This document shows, one piece after another, positions 52,675 to 61,271 of a stretch of DNA of 64,000 bases; within the stretch, counting starts at the first letter, position 1, and each line of letters begins with the position of its first letter. The stretch is from Chryseobacterium phosphatilyticum (lineage in GTDB: Bacteria > Bacteroidota > Bacteroidia > Flavobacteriales > Weeksellaceae). The notes below the pieces were generated by a model. It did not search any database and had not been told where the DNA came from. It saw only the letters and a program-made list of their open reading frames with translations. The translations under genes and the position numbers were made by a program. The DNA lies in assembly GCF_002899825.2 (NCBI RefSeq), contig NZ_PPED02000004.1:372001-436000 (forward strand), written 5' to 3'.

Positions 52675-52706
52675 TTTTGTAAATCATTCAGAAACAATTA
52701 AATTTG
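52675..52706 (+). promoter_or_regulatory. Promoter of the TPR protein-ribH unit
   Basis: -33 TTTTG at 52675-52679 and -7 TAAATTTG at 52699-52706, 19-base spacing, 21 bases before the ATG at 52728. Confidence 0.65.
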
Positions 52707-52727
52707 CAATTCAATTTTTAAAAACTT

Positions 52728-53435
52728 ATGGCAAAATTGGGAAAGAACGCTCAAAACGAGCAAGAAGGTAAAGAAACGGTTGAGTTTTTTAAAGACCTTG
52801 ACAGAGAGGCTTTAAATACTGAAAGATTTCTTGAAAAATATTCAAAGCCTTTAGGTATTGCATTTGGAGTTTTAGTGTTAGGAGTTTTAGGATTCTTCGG
52901 ATATAAGCAATTTGTAGTTGCTCCTAAAAATGCCGAAGCTGTAAAAAGTTTCCTTGCTGCTCAGAAAAACCTTGGACAAGGAAAAGATAAAGAAGCTTTA
53001 GGAGGTAAATCTGCTGCAAACCCTGGTTTTGTTGGTACATATAACGATTATTCAGCAACAAGTGTTGGTCAGCTTTCAGCTTATAACGCTGGTTTATTGA
53101 AGTTTAAAGAAGGAAAATTCCAGGAAGCTTATGACCTTTTAGATAAGTTTTCTTCTGATAACAAAACGTTGGTAGCGATGAAATACGGAGCTATGGCAGA
53201 TGCTAAATCAGGACTTAATAAAAATGATGAGGCTTTGACTTTACTGGATAAAGCTACAAATGCTTCTGATGACCCTTATACTAAATACTTTTTCACAAGA
53301 AAAGCAGGTATTGTAGCATTAGGATTAAAGAAGAATGCAGAGGCTAAAAAATACTTTGCAACAATTGACGAGAAATATCAGGACTACGACAACGGAATGT
53401 CTGACTCTTATATTGAAATGACTAAATATTATTAA
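52728..53435 (+). CDS. Membrane-anchored tetratricopeptide-repeat protein
   Basis: A 235-residue protein with a charged cytoplasmic N-terminus (1-42) and a single membrane segment (about 44-63, LGIAFGVLVLGVLGFFGYKQ). The periplasmic helical-repeat domain has TPR-like pairs (YNAGLLKFKEGKFQEAYDLL near 121-140; SGLNKNDEALTLLDKA; NAEAKKYFATIDEKY). The layout resembles YfgM, an ancillary subunit of the Sec translocon, but the match is structural only. It lies three bases before ribH. Confidence 0.8.
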   Translation: MAKLGKNAQNEQEGKETVEFFKDLDREALNTERFLEKYSKPLGIAFGVLVLGVLGFFGYKQFVVAPKNAEAVKSFLAAQKNLGQGKDKEALGGKSAANPGFVGTYNDYSATSVGQLSAYNAGLLKFKEGKFQEAYDLLDKFSSDNKTLVAMKYGAMADAKSGLNKNDEALTLLDKATNASDDPYTKYFFTRKAGIVALGLKKNAEAKKYFATIDEKYQDYDNGMSDSYIEMTKYY

Positions 53436-53438
53436 AAA

Positions 53439-53957
53439 ATGGCAACAGTTAATCTTTCCGATTACAAGCCACTTCATATAACCAATGCCGAAGATTTTTC
53501 TATCGGCATTGTTTTTTCTGAGTGGAATGATTTTGTAACATACAATCTTCGTGATGCAGCTCTGGAAATTCTTGAAAAAGAAGGAGTAAAATCTGAAAAT
53601 ATTAAACTTTTTCCGGTTCCGGGAGCTTTTGAATTAAGCTATGCAAGTATGCAGCTTTGCAAAGAAAGAAAATTTGATGCGGTAATTTCTATCGGGTGTG
53701 TCATCCGTGGGGAAACACCTCATTTTGACTATGTATGCTCAGCAGTAGCACAAGGAATCAAAGATTGTAATATCATGACCGATACCCCTACGATCTTCTG
53801 CGTATTGACGGATGACACTAAAGAACAATCTATTGCAAGAAGCGGCGGAGATCTTGGAAACAAAGGTGTAGAAGCGGCTGTAACAGCTTTAAGAATGATT
53901 GATTTTAAAAAAAAATTATCTGACAAAAAAGGGAACATCGGTTTCGGCCATTCTTAA
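53439..53957 (+). CDS. ribH: 6,7-dimethyl-8-ribityllumazine synthase
   Basis: A 172-residue enzyme of riboflavin synthesis that condenses 5-amino-6-ribitylaminouracil with dihydroxybutanone phosphate and usually forms icosahedral shells. Motifs: FSEWNDFV (27-34), VPGAFELSYA (about 59-68), GCVIRGETPHFDYV (about 85-98, catalytic His in ETPHFDYV) and FCVLTDDT (about 118-125). The other rib genes are not nearby. A hairpin follows at 53986-54009. Confidence 0.95.
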   Translation: MATVNLSDYKPLHITNAEDFSIGIVFSEWNDFVTYNLRDAALEILEKEGVKSENIKLFPVPGAFELSYASMQLCKERKFDAVISIGCVIRGETPHFDYVCSAVAQGIKDCNIMTDTPTIFCVLTDDTKEQSIARSGGDLGNKGVEAAVTALRMIDFKKKLSDKKGNIGFGHS

Positions 53958-53985
53958 TTTTTGATCAGATTTTAACAATACACCG

Positions 53986-54020
53986 GGGCTGTCTCTACGA
54001 TGAGGCAGTCTTTTATTTTT
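53986..54020 (+). terminator. Terminator of ribH
   Basis: GGCTGTCTC (about 53987-53995) pairs with GAGGCAGTC (54002-54010) with two G-U pairs, loop TACGAT, followed by TTTTATTTTTTT. Confidence 0.7.
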
Positions 54021-54134
54021 TTATAGCCATTCAAAATCACAATATCAAAACGAACTGCTCAACTTTTACAATCCAAAAATTTATAATTTCTTACTAATAA
54101 ACAGGATGTTTTGCTTTTTATATGTTAAAATTTG

Positions 54135-54157
54135 TACACAAAAACTATCTTTGTGTA
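54135..54157 (+). promoter_or_regulatory. -7 box inside an 8-bp inverted repeat, for the sulfatase gene
   Basis: -7 box TATCTTTG at 54146-54153. TACACAAA (54135-54142) and TTTGTGTA (54150-54157) form a perfect inverted repeat across it, a possible operator. ATG at 54180. Confidence 0.55.
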
Positions 54158-54179
54158 AACTAATATAGACAGTTCATAC

Positions 54180-56258
54180 ATGTTTCTAAAAAAAATAAAA
54201 CCTTTCCTGTATCTGGGAATCTTTTATCTTCTTATTTCATTGATAATAAGAACAGTATTCTTTTTTCACCCCATTACCACCGCTAGCTTCGAATTTTTCG
54301 AAGTCATAAAAGTATTACTGGTAGGCCTTGTTAATGACATTTTCGTTTTTGTACTGGCCAGTACCATCCTTGCCCTTTATTTTTTGTTTCTTTCCAATTC
54401 GAAATATAAAAAACCTTATGGTTATATTATATTCGGGGCTTTGGTGTTATTCTTCCTGTATATATGGCTGATTCCTAATAATATCTTCAAACAATACGGA
54501 GGTTCAGTTACAGAAATAGCGCTTGCATTTGTAGGAATTAAAACTTTTTTCTTTGGATTAATGCTCTTTTTACCTACGCAAAGAATAAAAATCCGTAATG
54601 TTTTATATTTTATCACACTACTCTTATATGTTCTTGTCATCATCTTTAATGGAGTCAGCGAATATTTTTTCTACAATGAATTTGGAGTACGTTATAACTT
54701 TATTGCCGTAGATTATCTGATCTACACCAACGAGGTCATAGGAAATATAATGGAAAGCTATCCTGTTGTTCCTCTATTCTCAGGAATAATGATTGTTACC
54801 CTGGCCATCACGTGGTTTATCTATAAAAAGACAAAAGATGAGCTACTGGAGTTACCTGATTTTAAGCAAAAGATGGTTTTACTAGGTACCTTTATAGTTC
54901 TTTGCGCTTTAAGCTCACTAGCCATCCCGTCGCTAATGCAGCTTAAATCCGACAATGTTTTTGCCGACGAAATTGAAGCCAACGGACTTCCTAAGTTCTA
55001 CTGGGCTTTCACTCATAATGAACTTGATTATTTCCAGTTTTACTCACAGATCAATCAACAGCAGGCTGAAAAGAATTTCCTGAGCCAATACCCACAACAG
55101 ACATTGTCCAGAAATATTGTGGCCGAACAACCTGAAGTAAAGAAAAACGTTGTTTTAATTTCTATTGAAAGTCTTTCGGCTGATTTTATGGAACATTATG
55201 GAAATACTCAAAAAATCACTCCGTTCCTGGATAGTCTGGCTAATAAATCTTTGATGCTCACTAACCTGTATGCTACAGGAAACAGAACGGTACGCGGTTT
55301 AGAAGCTTTAACCCTTTGTATCCCTCCTACTGCCGGAGAAAGTATTATAAAAAGAAACGACAACAAAAATAAATTCACCACGGGAAGTGTTTTTAAATCT
55401 AAAGGCTACGATGTTAAATTTCTATATGGTGGATACAGCTATTTTGACAATATGCAGGACTTCTTTGGAGGAAATGGCTATGGAATTGTTGACAGAAATA
55501 ACTTTAAGCCTGAAGAAATTACTTTTGCCAATGTTTGGGGAGTTGCTGACGAAGATATGGCCAGAAAAGCAATTCAGGTAATGAATGCGGAAGCAAAATC
55601 AGGAAAGCCATTCTTTAATCACTGGATGACCGTTTCTAACCATAGACCATTTACTTATCCTGATGGAAGAATTGATATCCCCGGAACATCAAAATCCCGT
55701 GAAGGAGGGGTAAAGTATACAGACTATTCCCTGAAGCTCTTCTTTGATATGGCTAAAAAGCAGGAGTGGTATAAAAATACCGTTTTTGTTATTATTGCAG
55801 ACCATTGTGCCTCCAGTGCAGGAAAAACAGAGCTTCCTATGGATAAATACAGAATTCCTGCGATGATTTTTTCTGAAGGATTTATTCAGCCTCAAAAGTT
55901 TGATAAACTGATGTCTCAGATTGATGTCATGCCAACCCTTTTCGGATTGCTTAATTTCAGTTATCAGTCAAAATTCTTAGGGCAGGACGTCTTTACAAAA
56001 GAATTTCAGCCCAAAGCTTATATCGCTACTTATCAGGATCTTGGATTTGTAAAAGACGATCGTTTAACCATTATTTCCCCTGTAAAGAAGGCAAAACAAT
56101 ATTCTTTAGAACTTGAGAAAAGTGATTTAGCACCTGAATTTAAATTATATTACAACGAAAAGTTATTAAAAAGTACAGATCAAAAGCTGGTAGATGATGC
56201 CATTTCAGCGTATCAGTCAACCTCATACTGGCTGAAAACAAAACAACTGAACAGGTAG
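54180..56258 (+). CDS. LTA-synthase-family membrane sulfatase/phosphotransferase
   Basis: A 692-residue protein with five membrane helices (about 10-235, e.g. VLLVGLVNDIFVFVLASTIL) and a C-terminal sulfatase-fold domain (about 320-640) in the periplasm. Domain motifs: NVVLISIESLSADFMEHYG (321-339; metal-site Glu), TGNRTVRGLEALTL (nucleophile Thr in NRTVRG), NHRPFTYPDG and IIADHCASS (metal Asp-His). The family moves glycerol-phosphate or phosphoethanolamine onto envelope polymers. Gram-negative members often modify glycans or lipid A-like molecules; the substrate here is unknown. Single-gene unit. Confidence 0.9.
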   Translation: MFLKKIKPFLYLGIFYLLISLIIRTVFFFHPITTASFEFFEVIKVLLVGLVNDIFVFVLASTILALYFLFLSNSKYKKPYGYIIFGALVLFFLYIWLIPNNIFKQYGGSVTEIALAFVGIKTFFFGLMLFLPTQRIKIRNVLYFITLLLYVLVIIFNGVSEYFFYNEFGVRYNFIAVDYLIYTNEVIGNIMESYPVVPLFSGIMIVTLAITWFIYKKTKDELLELPDFKQKMVLLGTFIVLCALSSLAIPSLMQLKSDNVFADEIEANGLPKFYWAFTHNELDYFQFYSQINQQQAEKNFLSQYPQQTLSRNIVAEQPEVKKNVVLISIESLSADFMEHYGNTQKITPFLDSLANKSLMLTNLYATGNRTVRGLEALTLCIPPTAGESIIKRNDNKNKFTTGSVFKSKGYDVKFLYGGYSYFDNMQDFFGGNGYGIVDRNNFKPEEITFANVWGVADEDMARKAIQVMNAEAKSGKPFFNHWMTVSNHRPFTYPDGRIDIPGTSKSREGGVKYTDYSLKLFFDMAKKQEWYKNTVFVIIADHCASSAGKTELPMDKYRIPAMIFSEGFIQPQKFDKLMSQIDVMPTLFGLLNFSYQSKFLGQDVFTKEFQPKAYIATYQDLGFVKDDRLTIISPVKKAKQYSLELEKSDLAPEFKLYYNEKLLKSTDQKLVDDAISAYQSTSYWLKTKQLNR

Positions 56259-56277
56259 TTCAAAATGTATAAATTTA

Positions 56278-56312
56278 AATAAGAGGATTCCAATATCCTC
56301 TTATTTTTTTAC
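56278..56312 (+). terminator. Terminator of the sulfatase gene
   Basis: AATAAGAGGAT (56278-56288) with ATCCTCTTATT (56295-56305), 6-base loop, then TTTTTT. Confidence 0.85.
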
Positions 56313-56450
56313 CCGTGGTCACTCAAAACTTATCAGAGTTGATAAAAATTATAATTGAAAAGTTGAATAACCGATCAACAGAAATTCAGAAATTTAATCA
56401 ATTGTTATACACTTTAATTTTATAAATTTACGTCACAAAAAAACATTGAT

Positions 56451-57311
56451 ATGAGATGGACAGACGACAGAGGCGGAAACGTTGACGACCGCCGTGGTTC
56501 CGGAGGAGGAGGTGGTATGATTGTAGGAGGAGGACTTGGAACTTTAATTATAGCTGCAATTGTATTCTTTCTGGGAGGTGACCCTTCCGGCATTCTGAAT
56601 TCCGGTAGTATGCAATCCACTGTAGATACAGGAGAAAGAAGAGAACTCTCTGTACAGGACAAGAAGATTGGTGAAATGGTGAAAATGATGGCTGCCTGGA
56701 ATACTCAAACATGGAGTCAGATCTTTAAGGAAAACGGGATGAATTACTCAGACCCCGAGATTGTCCTTTTTGAAAGCACTACAAATTCAGGATGTGGTAC
56801 TGCTCAGGCTGCTATGGGACCATTCTACTGCCCTGCTGATCAAAAGATCTATATGGATATGAGCTTCTTTAATGAACTTCAGCAAAGATTCGGTGCACAG
56901 GTAACAGAATTTACTGTTGCTTATGTTCTTGCTCATGAGATGGGGCATCACATACAAACCCTTCTAGGCACCACTCAAAAAGTAGATGCCTTAAGAAGAA
57001 GTGGAAGATATTCTGAAGCTGAAATGAACCGGGTATCTGTTGCAACAGAGCTTCAGGCTGATTTTTATGCCGGAGTTTGGGCTAAAAGAACAGATGATTC
57101 TAAGAAAATTATTGAACCGGGAGACATTCAATCGGCTATAGATGCAGCACAGGCGGTGGGAGATGATAATATTCAGAAGAGATCTCAGGGATATGTCAAT
57201 CAGGAAAGCTTTACGCATGGATCATCTGCACAGCGTAAAGAGTGGTTTATGAAGGGATATAATACCGGAGATATCAGACAAGGTGATACTTTCAACCAAC
57301 TCTTGAAATAA
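56451..57311 (+). CDS. YpfJ/DUF2342-like neutral zinc metallopeptidase
   Basis: A 286-residue membrane-anchored protein of the YpfJ family (zinc_peptidase). Residues 1-22 are Gly/Arg/Asp-rich (MRWTDDRGGNVDDRRGSGGG), a hallmark start. A hydrophobic segment at about 26-45 (GGGLGTLIIAAIVFFLGG) anchors it. The catalytic domain contains SGCGTAQAAMGPFYCPAD (about 105-122) and the zinc site HEMGHH (about 163-168), with a downstream Glu in TELQADFYAGVWA. Biological substrate unknown. Near-consensus -7 box TAAATTTA at 56423-56430. Monocistronic. Confidence 0.9.
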   Translation: MRWTDDRGGNVDDRRGSGGGGGMIVGGGLGTLIIAAIVFFLGGDPSGILNSGSMQSTVDTGERRELSVQDKKIGEMVKMMAAWNTQTWSQIFKENGMNYSDPEIVLFESTTNSGCGTAQAAMGPFYCPADQKIYMDMSFFNELQQRFGAQVTEFTVAYVLAHEMGHHIQTLLGTTQKVDALRRSGRYSEAEMNRVSVATELQADFYAGVWAKRTDDSKKIIEPGDIQSAIDAAQAVGDDNIQKRSQGYVNQESFTHGSSAQRKEWFMKGYNTGDIRQGDTFNQLLK

Positions 57312-57374
57312 TCTCTGACATATTTTTAAAACATTCACTAAAAGCCTAACAGGTTTAGATAGTCAACCTTATAT

Positions 57375-57408
57375 AAAATGCGACCTCGTTTTGAGGTCGC
57401 ATTTTTTG
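57375..57408. terminator. Bidirectional terminator, YpfJ / GLPGLI
   Basis: AAAATGCGACCTC (57375-57387) with GAGGTCGCATTTT (57393-57405), loop GTTTT; the longest stem in the window. Confidence 0.9.
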
Positions 57409-57409
57409 T

Positions 57410-58264
57410 TTATTGCAATTCGATTGGGTTAGAATTTTTCTTAGCTTCTTCCTTTACTCTTTCTTCCATTCTTTTTTTCATATCGGCCGGATTTTGATTT
57501 CCACCACCGGGGCCTCTTCCACCACCCATTATTCTGGTTGTAGAAAATCCTCCTTGTCCGCCACCTTGATTCATAAATGACATAGGATCAGTCTTAAACT
57601 TTTGTTGTTGTTTCATAAAATCTGCTCTTTTTACTTTCAAAGTATTTCCAAACTGGTTTAATACAGGGAGTTCAGCAATTTTATAGTTTTTCATCAAATC
57701 AAAAGAATAATCTCCTTTATCATCTTCTACTTTTACAATCAAACCCGGAAGTCCCCCAAATTTATAAGGTCCGTCCTGATACGGAAGGTCTGTCGTAAAC
57801 CAGGCCGTCCATTTTCTGCCTCCAAAATCTGTTTCTGCCTTCTGTACCTTATACTCTCCTATCTTTCTTGTTTCGGAAGAAATTTTCCAGTTCAAAGGTC
57901 TGTCTTCTTCATAAGAATAGATATCACGTCCGATTCTGTCTTTAAAATATGTTTTCTGGTTGGTCTTATCTTTTTCTACAGAATAATTGATATTGGATCT
58001 TAATCCTTCCATCTGGTCTCTGTTGATACTTGCTCTTCCTCCACCTCCCTGAAAAGCTTTCTGCATAATAGAATCTCTTTTGATTCTGTTTTCAGAGTAA
58101 AAAACAGACTTTTCCGAAGAAATATCCAGATATGCATTTTCTGTTTTTACATCCCCTTTATTTTCGGCATCCGGCTTCATCGTCACCTGATACACAAACC
58201 GGTTAGCTTGTGCATAGAAGGCCTGTATGAAAAGCGTCAGAGCTATAATTCCTAATTTTTTCAT
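57410..58264 (-). CDS. GLPGLI family secreted protein (second of pair)
   Basis: A 284-residue secreted protein with a signal peptide (residues 1-18). The family core is present: FTTDLPYQDGPYKFGGLPGL at about 155-174 then IVKVEDDKGDYSFDL, with Trp-rich WTAWF just before. The C-terminal region (210-284) is Gly/Gln/Met/Arg-rich (FMNQGGGQGGFSTTRIMGGG) and low complexity. It ends SNPIELQ, echoed by ENPIELK in the paralogue next door. GLPGLI proteins are Bacteroidota-specific; function unknown. Probably co-transcribed behind the paralogue (gap 13 bases). Confidence 0.9.
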   Translation of the reverse strand: MKKLGIIALTLFIQAFYAQANRFVYQVTMKPDAENKGDVKTENAYLDISSEKSVFYSENRIKRDSIMQKAFQGGGGRASINRDQMEGLRSNINYSVEKDKTNQKTYFKDRIGRDIYSYEEDRPLNWKISSETRKIGEYKVQKAETDFGGRKWTAWFTTDLPYQDGPYKFGGLPGLIVKVEDDKGDYSFDLMKNYKIAELPVLNQFGNTLKVKRADFMKQQQKFKTDPMSFMNQGGGQGGFSTTRIMGGGRGPGGGNQNPADMKKRMEERVKEEAKKNSNPIELQ

Positions 58265-58277
58265 TTATTTTTTTCTT

Positions 58278-59198
58278 TTATTTTAATTCGATTGGGTTTT
58301 CATTTGTTGTAGACCACAGTAAAAAACTTCCTGCAGAGTTATTCGGAGAAGAAAATCCCTTTCTTTCCATTCCATGATGCATGACATTCCCTGAATGACC
58401 ATCTCCTCTCATTCCTCCTCCATGTCTTCCACCTCTTTCAAAATTCATATTTTCAACTTCCCCACTTTCTGCCATTGTTTTTCTTCTCTTATTAAACTCC
58501 AGGTCAAGAGCTGCTTTGTCCCCATGGAAATTAATTCTTGTACTTTGCTTCGCATCAGTACTTATAGGCTCTTCAAACGCATTATAGAGAACCATTTTTG
58601 TAACAAGATCAAACTTATAGTCTCCTTTATCATCTTCCAGTTTCACAATTAAACCCGGTAATCCTGAAAATTTATACGGCCCATCATTGACTGGAATATC
58701 CTTTGTAAACCAGGCTGTCCAAGTCCTTCCCCCAAAATAAACAACCGCTTTCTGGGTAGAATATCCGTTCTGCTTTTCATACGTATTACTAATTTCCCAT
58801 TTTAAAGGTCTGTCTTCCAGATAATAAATTTGTTTACCGGCAATACGTTCATAATAATACATTTTCTTTTCAGAAATATTTTTTGTGATAAAATAGTTAA
58901 AAAAAGTAGGCTCTACATTCTTCTTTGCTGTCAGCCCGGCCAAATCTTTTTCTTCTTTCCTATGAGTGACTTTAAATTCCGGCTTAGCGGAAGCAAAAAG
59001 AGAGTCCTTTATCAATTGATGTTCACTGATAAACAGTGATCTGTCTCCTTTAATATCAAGGAAAGTTCTTTCTGTTTTCATCCCTACTAGGCTAACAGAA
59101 TCCGGATTTACGGAAGTTTCATAAATATATCTGTTGGTTTGCCCATGGTAAAAGGTTACAAAAAGCAACACAAAAAAGCTGAGTAGGTTTTGACTCAT
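58278..59198 (-). CDS. GLPGLI family secreted protein (first of pair)
   Basis: A 306-residue secreted protein, paralogue of the gene that follows. Signal peptide residues 1-19 (LLSFFVLLFVTFYHGQ). The family motif reads FSGLPGLIVKLEDDKGDYKF (about 176-195) after FGGRTWTAWFTKDIPVNDGPY. The tail is Gly/His/Met-rich (RHGGGMRGDGHSGNVMHHGM), which could bind metal, and ends ENPIELK. Both copies share the NRY/FxYE(T)xxNPDS-type start after the signal. 13 bases separate the two genes. The 214-base upstream region holds no gene on this strand. Confidence 0.9.
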   Translation of the reverse strand: MSQNLLSFFVLLFVTFYHGQTNRYIYETSVNPDSVSLVGMKTERTFLDIKGDRSLFISEHQLIKDSLFASAKPEFKVTHRKEEKDLAGLTAKKNVEPTFFNYFITKNISEKKMYYYERIAGKQIYYLEDRPLKWEISNTYEKQNGYSTQKAVVYFGGRTWTAWFTKDIPVNDGPYKFSGLPGLIVKLEDDKGDYKFDLVTKMVLYNAFEEPISTDAKQSTRINFHGDKAALDLEFNKRRKTMAESGEVENMNFERGGRHGGGMRGDGHSGNVMHHGMERKGFSSPNNSAGSFLLWSTTNENPIELK

Positions 59199-59376
59199 TG
59201 CTAATTTTCTTTATAGATCAAAAAGCCGTTTCAAGGTTAAATCAAAAACACTTCCACCCCATGAATGAAGGAAAAAATTATATAAACATTAACATTTGTA
59301 TGTTAAAAAAATAGTCTATTAAGATCAGAATCATTAAAATAGATATCTTCGATTTGAGATTGCGGAAATTAGTTCG

Positions 59377-59384
59377 TATTTTTG
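59377..59384 (+). promoter_or_regulatory. -7 box for the suf operon
   Basis: TATTTTTG at 59377-59384, 28 bases before sufA. TTTG at 59353-59356 lies 20 bases upstream and could be the -33 element. No IscR-like dyad is obvious. Confidence 0.6.
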
Positions 59385-59412
59385 CATCATTAAATCATTC
59401 TAAATAAATACA

Positions 59413-59742
59413 ATGATAAAAGTATCAGACTATGCAAAGGAAAAAGCCATTCAGTTGATGACTGAAGACGGCTTTAACCCTGCTGAAGATTATATAAGAG
59501 TGGGGGTAAAAAGCGGAGGATGCTCTGGTTTAGAGTATGTTTTAAAGTTTGACAACCAAAAAACAGACACAGATCAGATTTTTGAAGATAATAACATCAA
59601 AATTATTATAGATAAAAAATCCATCCTTTACTTAGCAGGAACAACTCTTGAGTATTCAGGAGGATTGAACGGAAAAGGGTTTGTTTTCAACAACCCGAAC
59701 GCATCCAGAACATGTGGATGTGGAGAATCATTTAGTCTTTAG
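59413..59742 (+). CDS. sufA: A-type iron-sulfur carrier SufA/IscA
   Basis: A 109-residue scaffold/carrier protein that receives Fe-S clusters from SufBCD and hands them to target enzymes. The three conserved cysteines are present: Cys37 in SGGCSGLEY and Cys101 and Cys103 in RTCGCGESF. Length is normal. It leads sufA-sufB-GNAT-sufC-sufD; the gap to sufB is 75 bases and holds a repeat-like sequence. Confidence 0.93.
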   Translation: MIKVSDYAKEKAIQLMTEDGFNPAEDYIRVGVKSGGCSGLEYVLKFDNQKTDTDQIFEDNNIKIIIDKKSILYLAGTTLEYSGGLNGKGFVFNNPNASRTCGCGESFSL

Positions 59743-59761
59743 AGAAAAGACATAAGATACT

Positions 59762-59792
59762 AGATATCAGACAAAACTCTGTTCTGACATCT
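59762..59792. repeat. Inverted-repeat sequence between sufA and sufB
   Basis: AGATATCAGA (59762-59771) with TCTGACATCT (59783-59792), one G-U pair. The wider 59749-59810 text repeats AGATA/ATCTG/AATCT-like words, resembling a dispersed intergenic repeat; dispersal cannot be tested in one window. Confidence 0.45.
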
Positions 59793-59817
59793 ACAATCTG
59801 AAATCTAAAAAATTATA

Positions 59818-61266
59818 ATGAGTAAATACACTGAGGACGATTTAAGAGTCGATCTAGAAAATAAAAAATATGAATTCGGTTGGGAAACGAAGATTGATTA
59901 CGAAGACTTCCCAATTGGATTAAATGAGGATATCATCCGTGCAATCTCTGCCAAAAAGGAAGAGCCTGAATGGATGACTGAATGGCGTCTGGAATCTTTC
60001 AAAATCTGGCTAAAAATGGTAGAGCCTACCTGGGCTAATATCAAATATGAAAAACCAGATTTTCAAGCAATCCGTTATTACGCAGCTCCAAAGGCAAAAC
60101 CTGAACTGGAAAGCCTTGATCAGGTAGACCCGGAATTATTAAAAACTTTTGAAAAGCTAGGGATTAATATCGAGGAGCAAAAAAGACTTTCAGGAGTTGC
60201 TGTAGATATCGTAATAGACTCAGTTTCTGTGAAAACCACTTTCCAGGATACTTTGGCAGAAAAAGGAATTATTTTCTGTTCTATTTCCGAGGCTATTAAA
60301 AATCACCCTGATTTGGTAAGAAAATATCTTGGAAAAGTAGTTCCAAGAGGAGATAATTTTTATTCAGCATTAAATTCCGCAGTATTTTCTGACGGAAGTT
60401 TCTGTTATATTCCTAAAGGGGTAAAATGTCCAATGGAGCTTTCTACTTATTTCCGTATCAACCAGGCAGGAACAGGTCAGTTTGAAAGAACTCTTGTGAT
60501 TGCCGATGAAGGAAGTTATGTTTCTTACCTTGAAGGATGTACAGCACCATCAAGAGATGAGAACCAACTTCACGCTGCAGTAGTAGAATTGATCGCATTA
60601 GACAATGCTGAAATTAAATATTCAACAGTACAGAACTGGTATCCTGGTAATGAAGAAGGTAAAGGAGGAGTATTCAACTTTGTAACGAAAAGAGGGCTTT
60701 GCGAAAGAAATGCAAAAATCTCATGGACGCAGGTGGAAACAGGTTCCGCAGTAACATGGAAATATCCGTCTTGTATTTTGAAAGGTGACGGTTCAATAGG
60801 AGAGTTCTACTCTATCGCGGTAACCAACAATCACCAATATGCAGATACAGGAACAAAAATGATTCACATTGGAAAAAACACCAGGTCAACAATCATTTCC
60901 AAAGGTATCTCTGCAGGAAAGTCTCAAAACTCATACAGAGGTCAGGTAAAAGTAATGCCTTCAGCAAAAGGAGCCAGAAACTTTTCACAATGTGATTCTT
61001 TATTGATGGGTAACGAATGTGGAGCTCATACCTTCCCTTATATTGAAATCAAAGACCCTACGGCTCAGTTGGAACACGAGGCAACGACTTCAAAAATCGG
61101 AGAAGATCAGATTTTCTACTGTAATCAGAGAGGTATTGATACAGAAAGAGCAATTGCTCTGATCGTGAATGGTTTCAGCAAAGAAGTTTTAAATAAGCTT
61201 CCGATGGAATTTGCGATCGAAGCACAAAAACTACTGGAAATTTCATTAGAAGGATCAGTAGGATAA
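59818..61266 (+). CDS. sufB: Fe-S cluster assembly scaffold SufB
   Basis: A 482-residue SufB that with SufC2D builds Fe-S clusters. The N-terminal region and the right-handed beta-helix domain (about 130-440) are complete. It includes SLLMGNECGAHTFPYIEIKD (about 393-412, with the conserved Cys and His used for cluster assembly) and EHEATTSKIGEDQIFY (about 421-436). The typical C-terminus FAIEAQKLLEISLEGSVG is intact. The GNAT gene begins five bases after the stop. Confidence 0.96.
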   Translation: MSKYTEDDLRVDLENKKYEFGWETKIDYEDFPIGLNEDIIRAISAKKEEPEWMTEWRLESFKIWLKMVEPTWANIKYEKPDFQAIRYYAAPKAKPELESLDQVDPELLKTFEKLGINIEEQKRLSGVAVDIVIDSVSVKTTFQDTLAEKGIIFCSISEAIKNHPDLVRKYLGKVVPRGDNFYSALNSAVFSDGSFCYIPKGVKCPMELSTYFRINQAGTGQFERTLVIADEGSYVSYLEGCTAPSRDENQLHAAVVELIALDNAEIKYSTVQNWYPGNEEGKGGVFNFVTKRGLCERNAKISWTQVETGSAVTWKYPSCILKGDGSIGEFYSIAVTNNHQYADTGTKMIHIGKNTRSTIISKGISAGKSQNSYRGQVKVMPSAKGARNFSQCDSLLMGNECGAHTFPYIEIKDPTAQLEHEATTSKIGEDQIFYCNQRGIDTERAIALIVNGFSKEVLNKLPMEFAIEAQKLLEISLEGSVG

Positions 61267-61271
61267 AAGAT

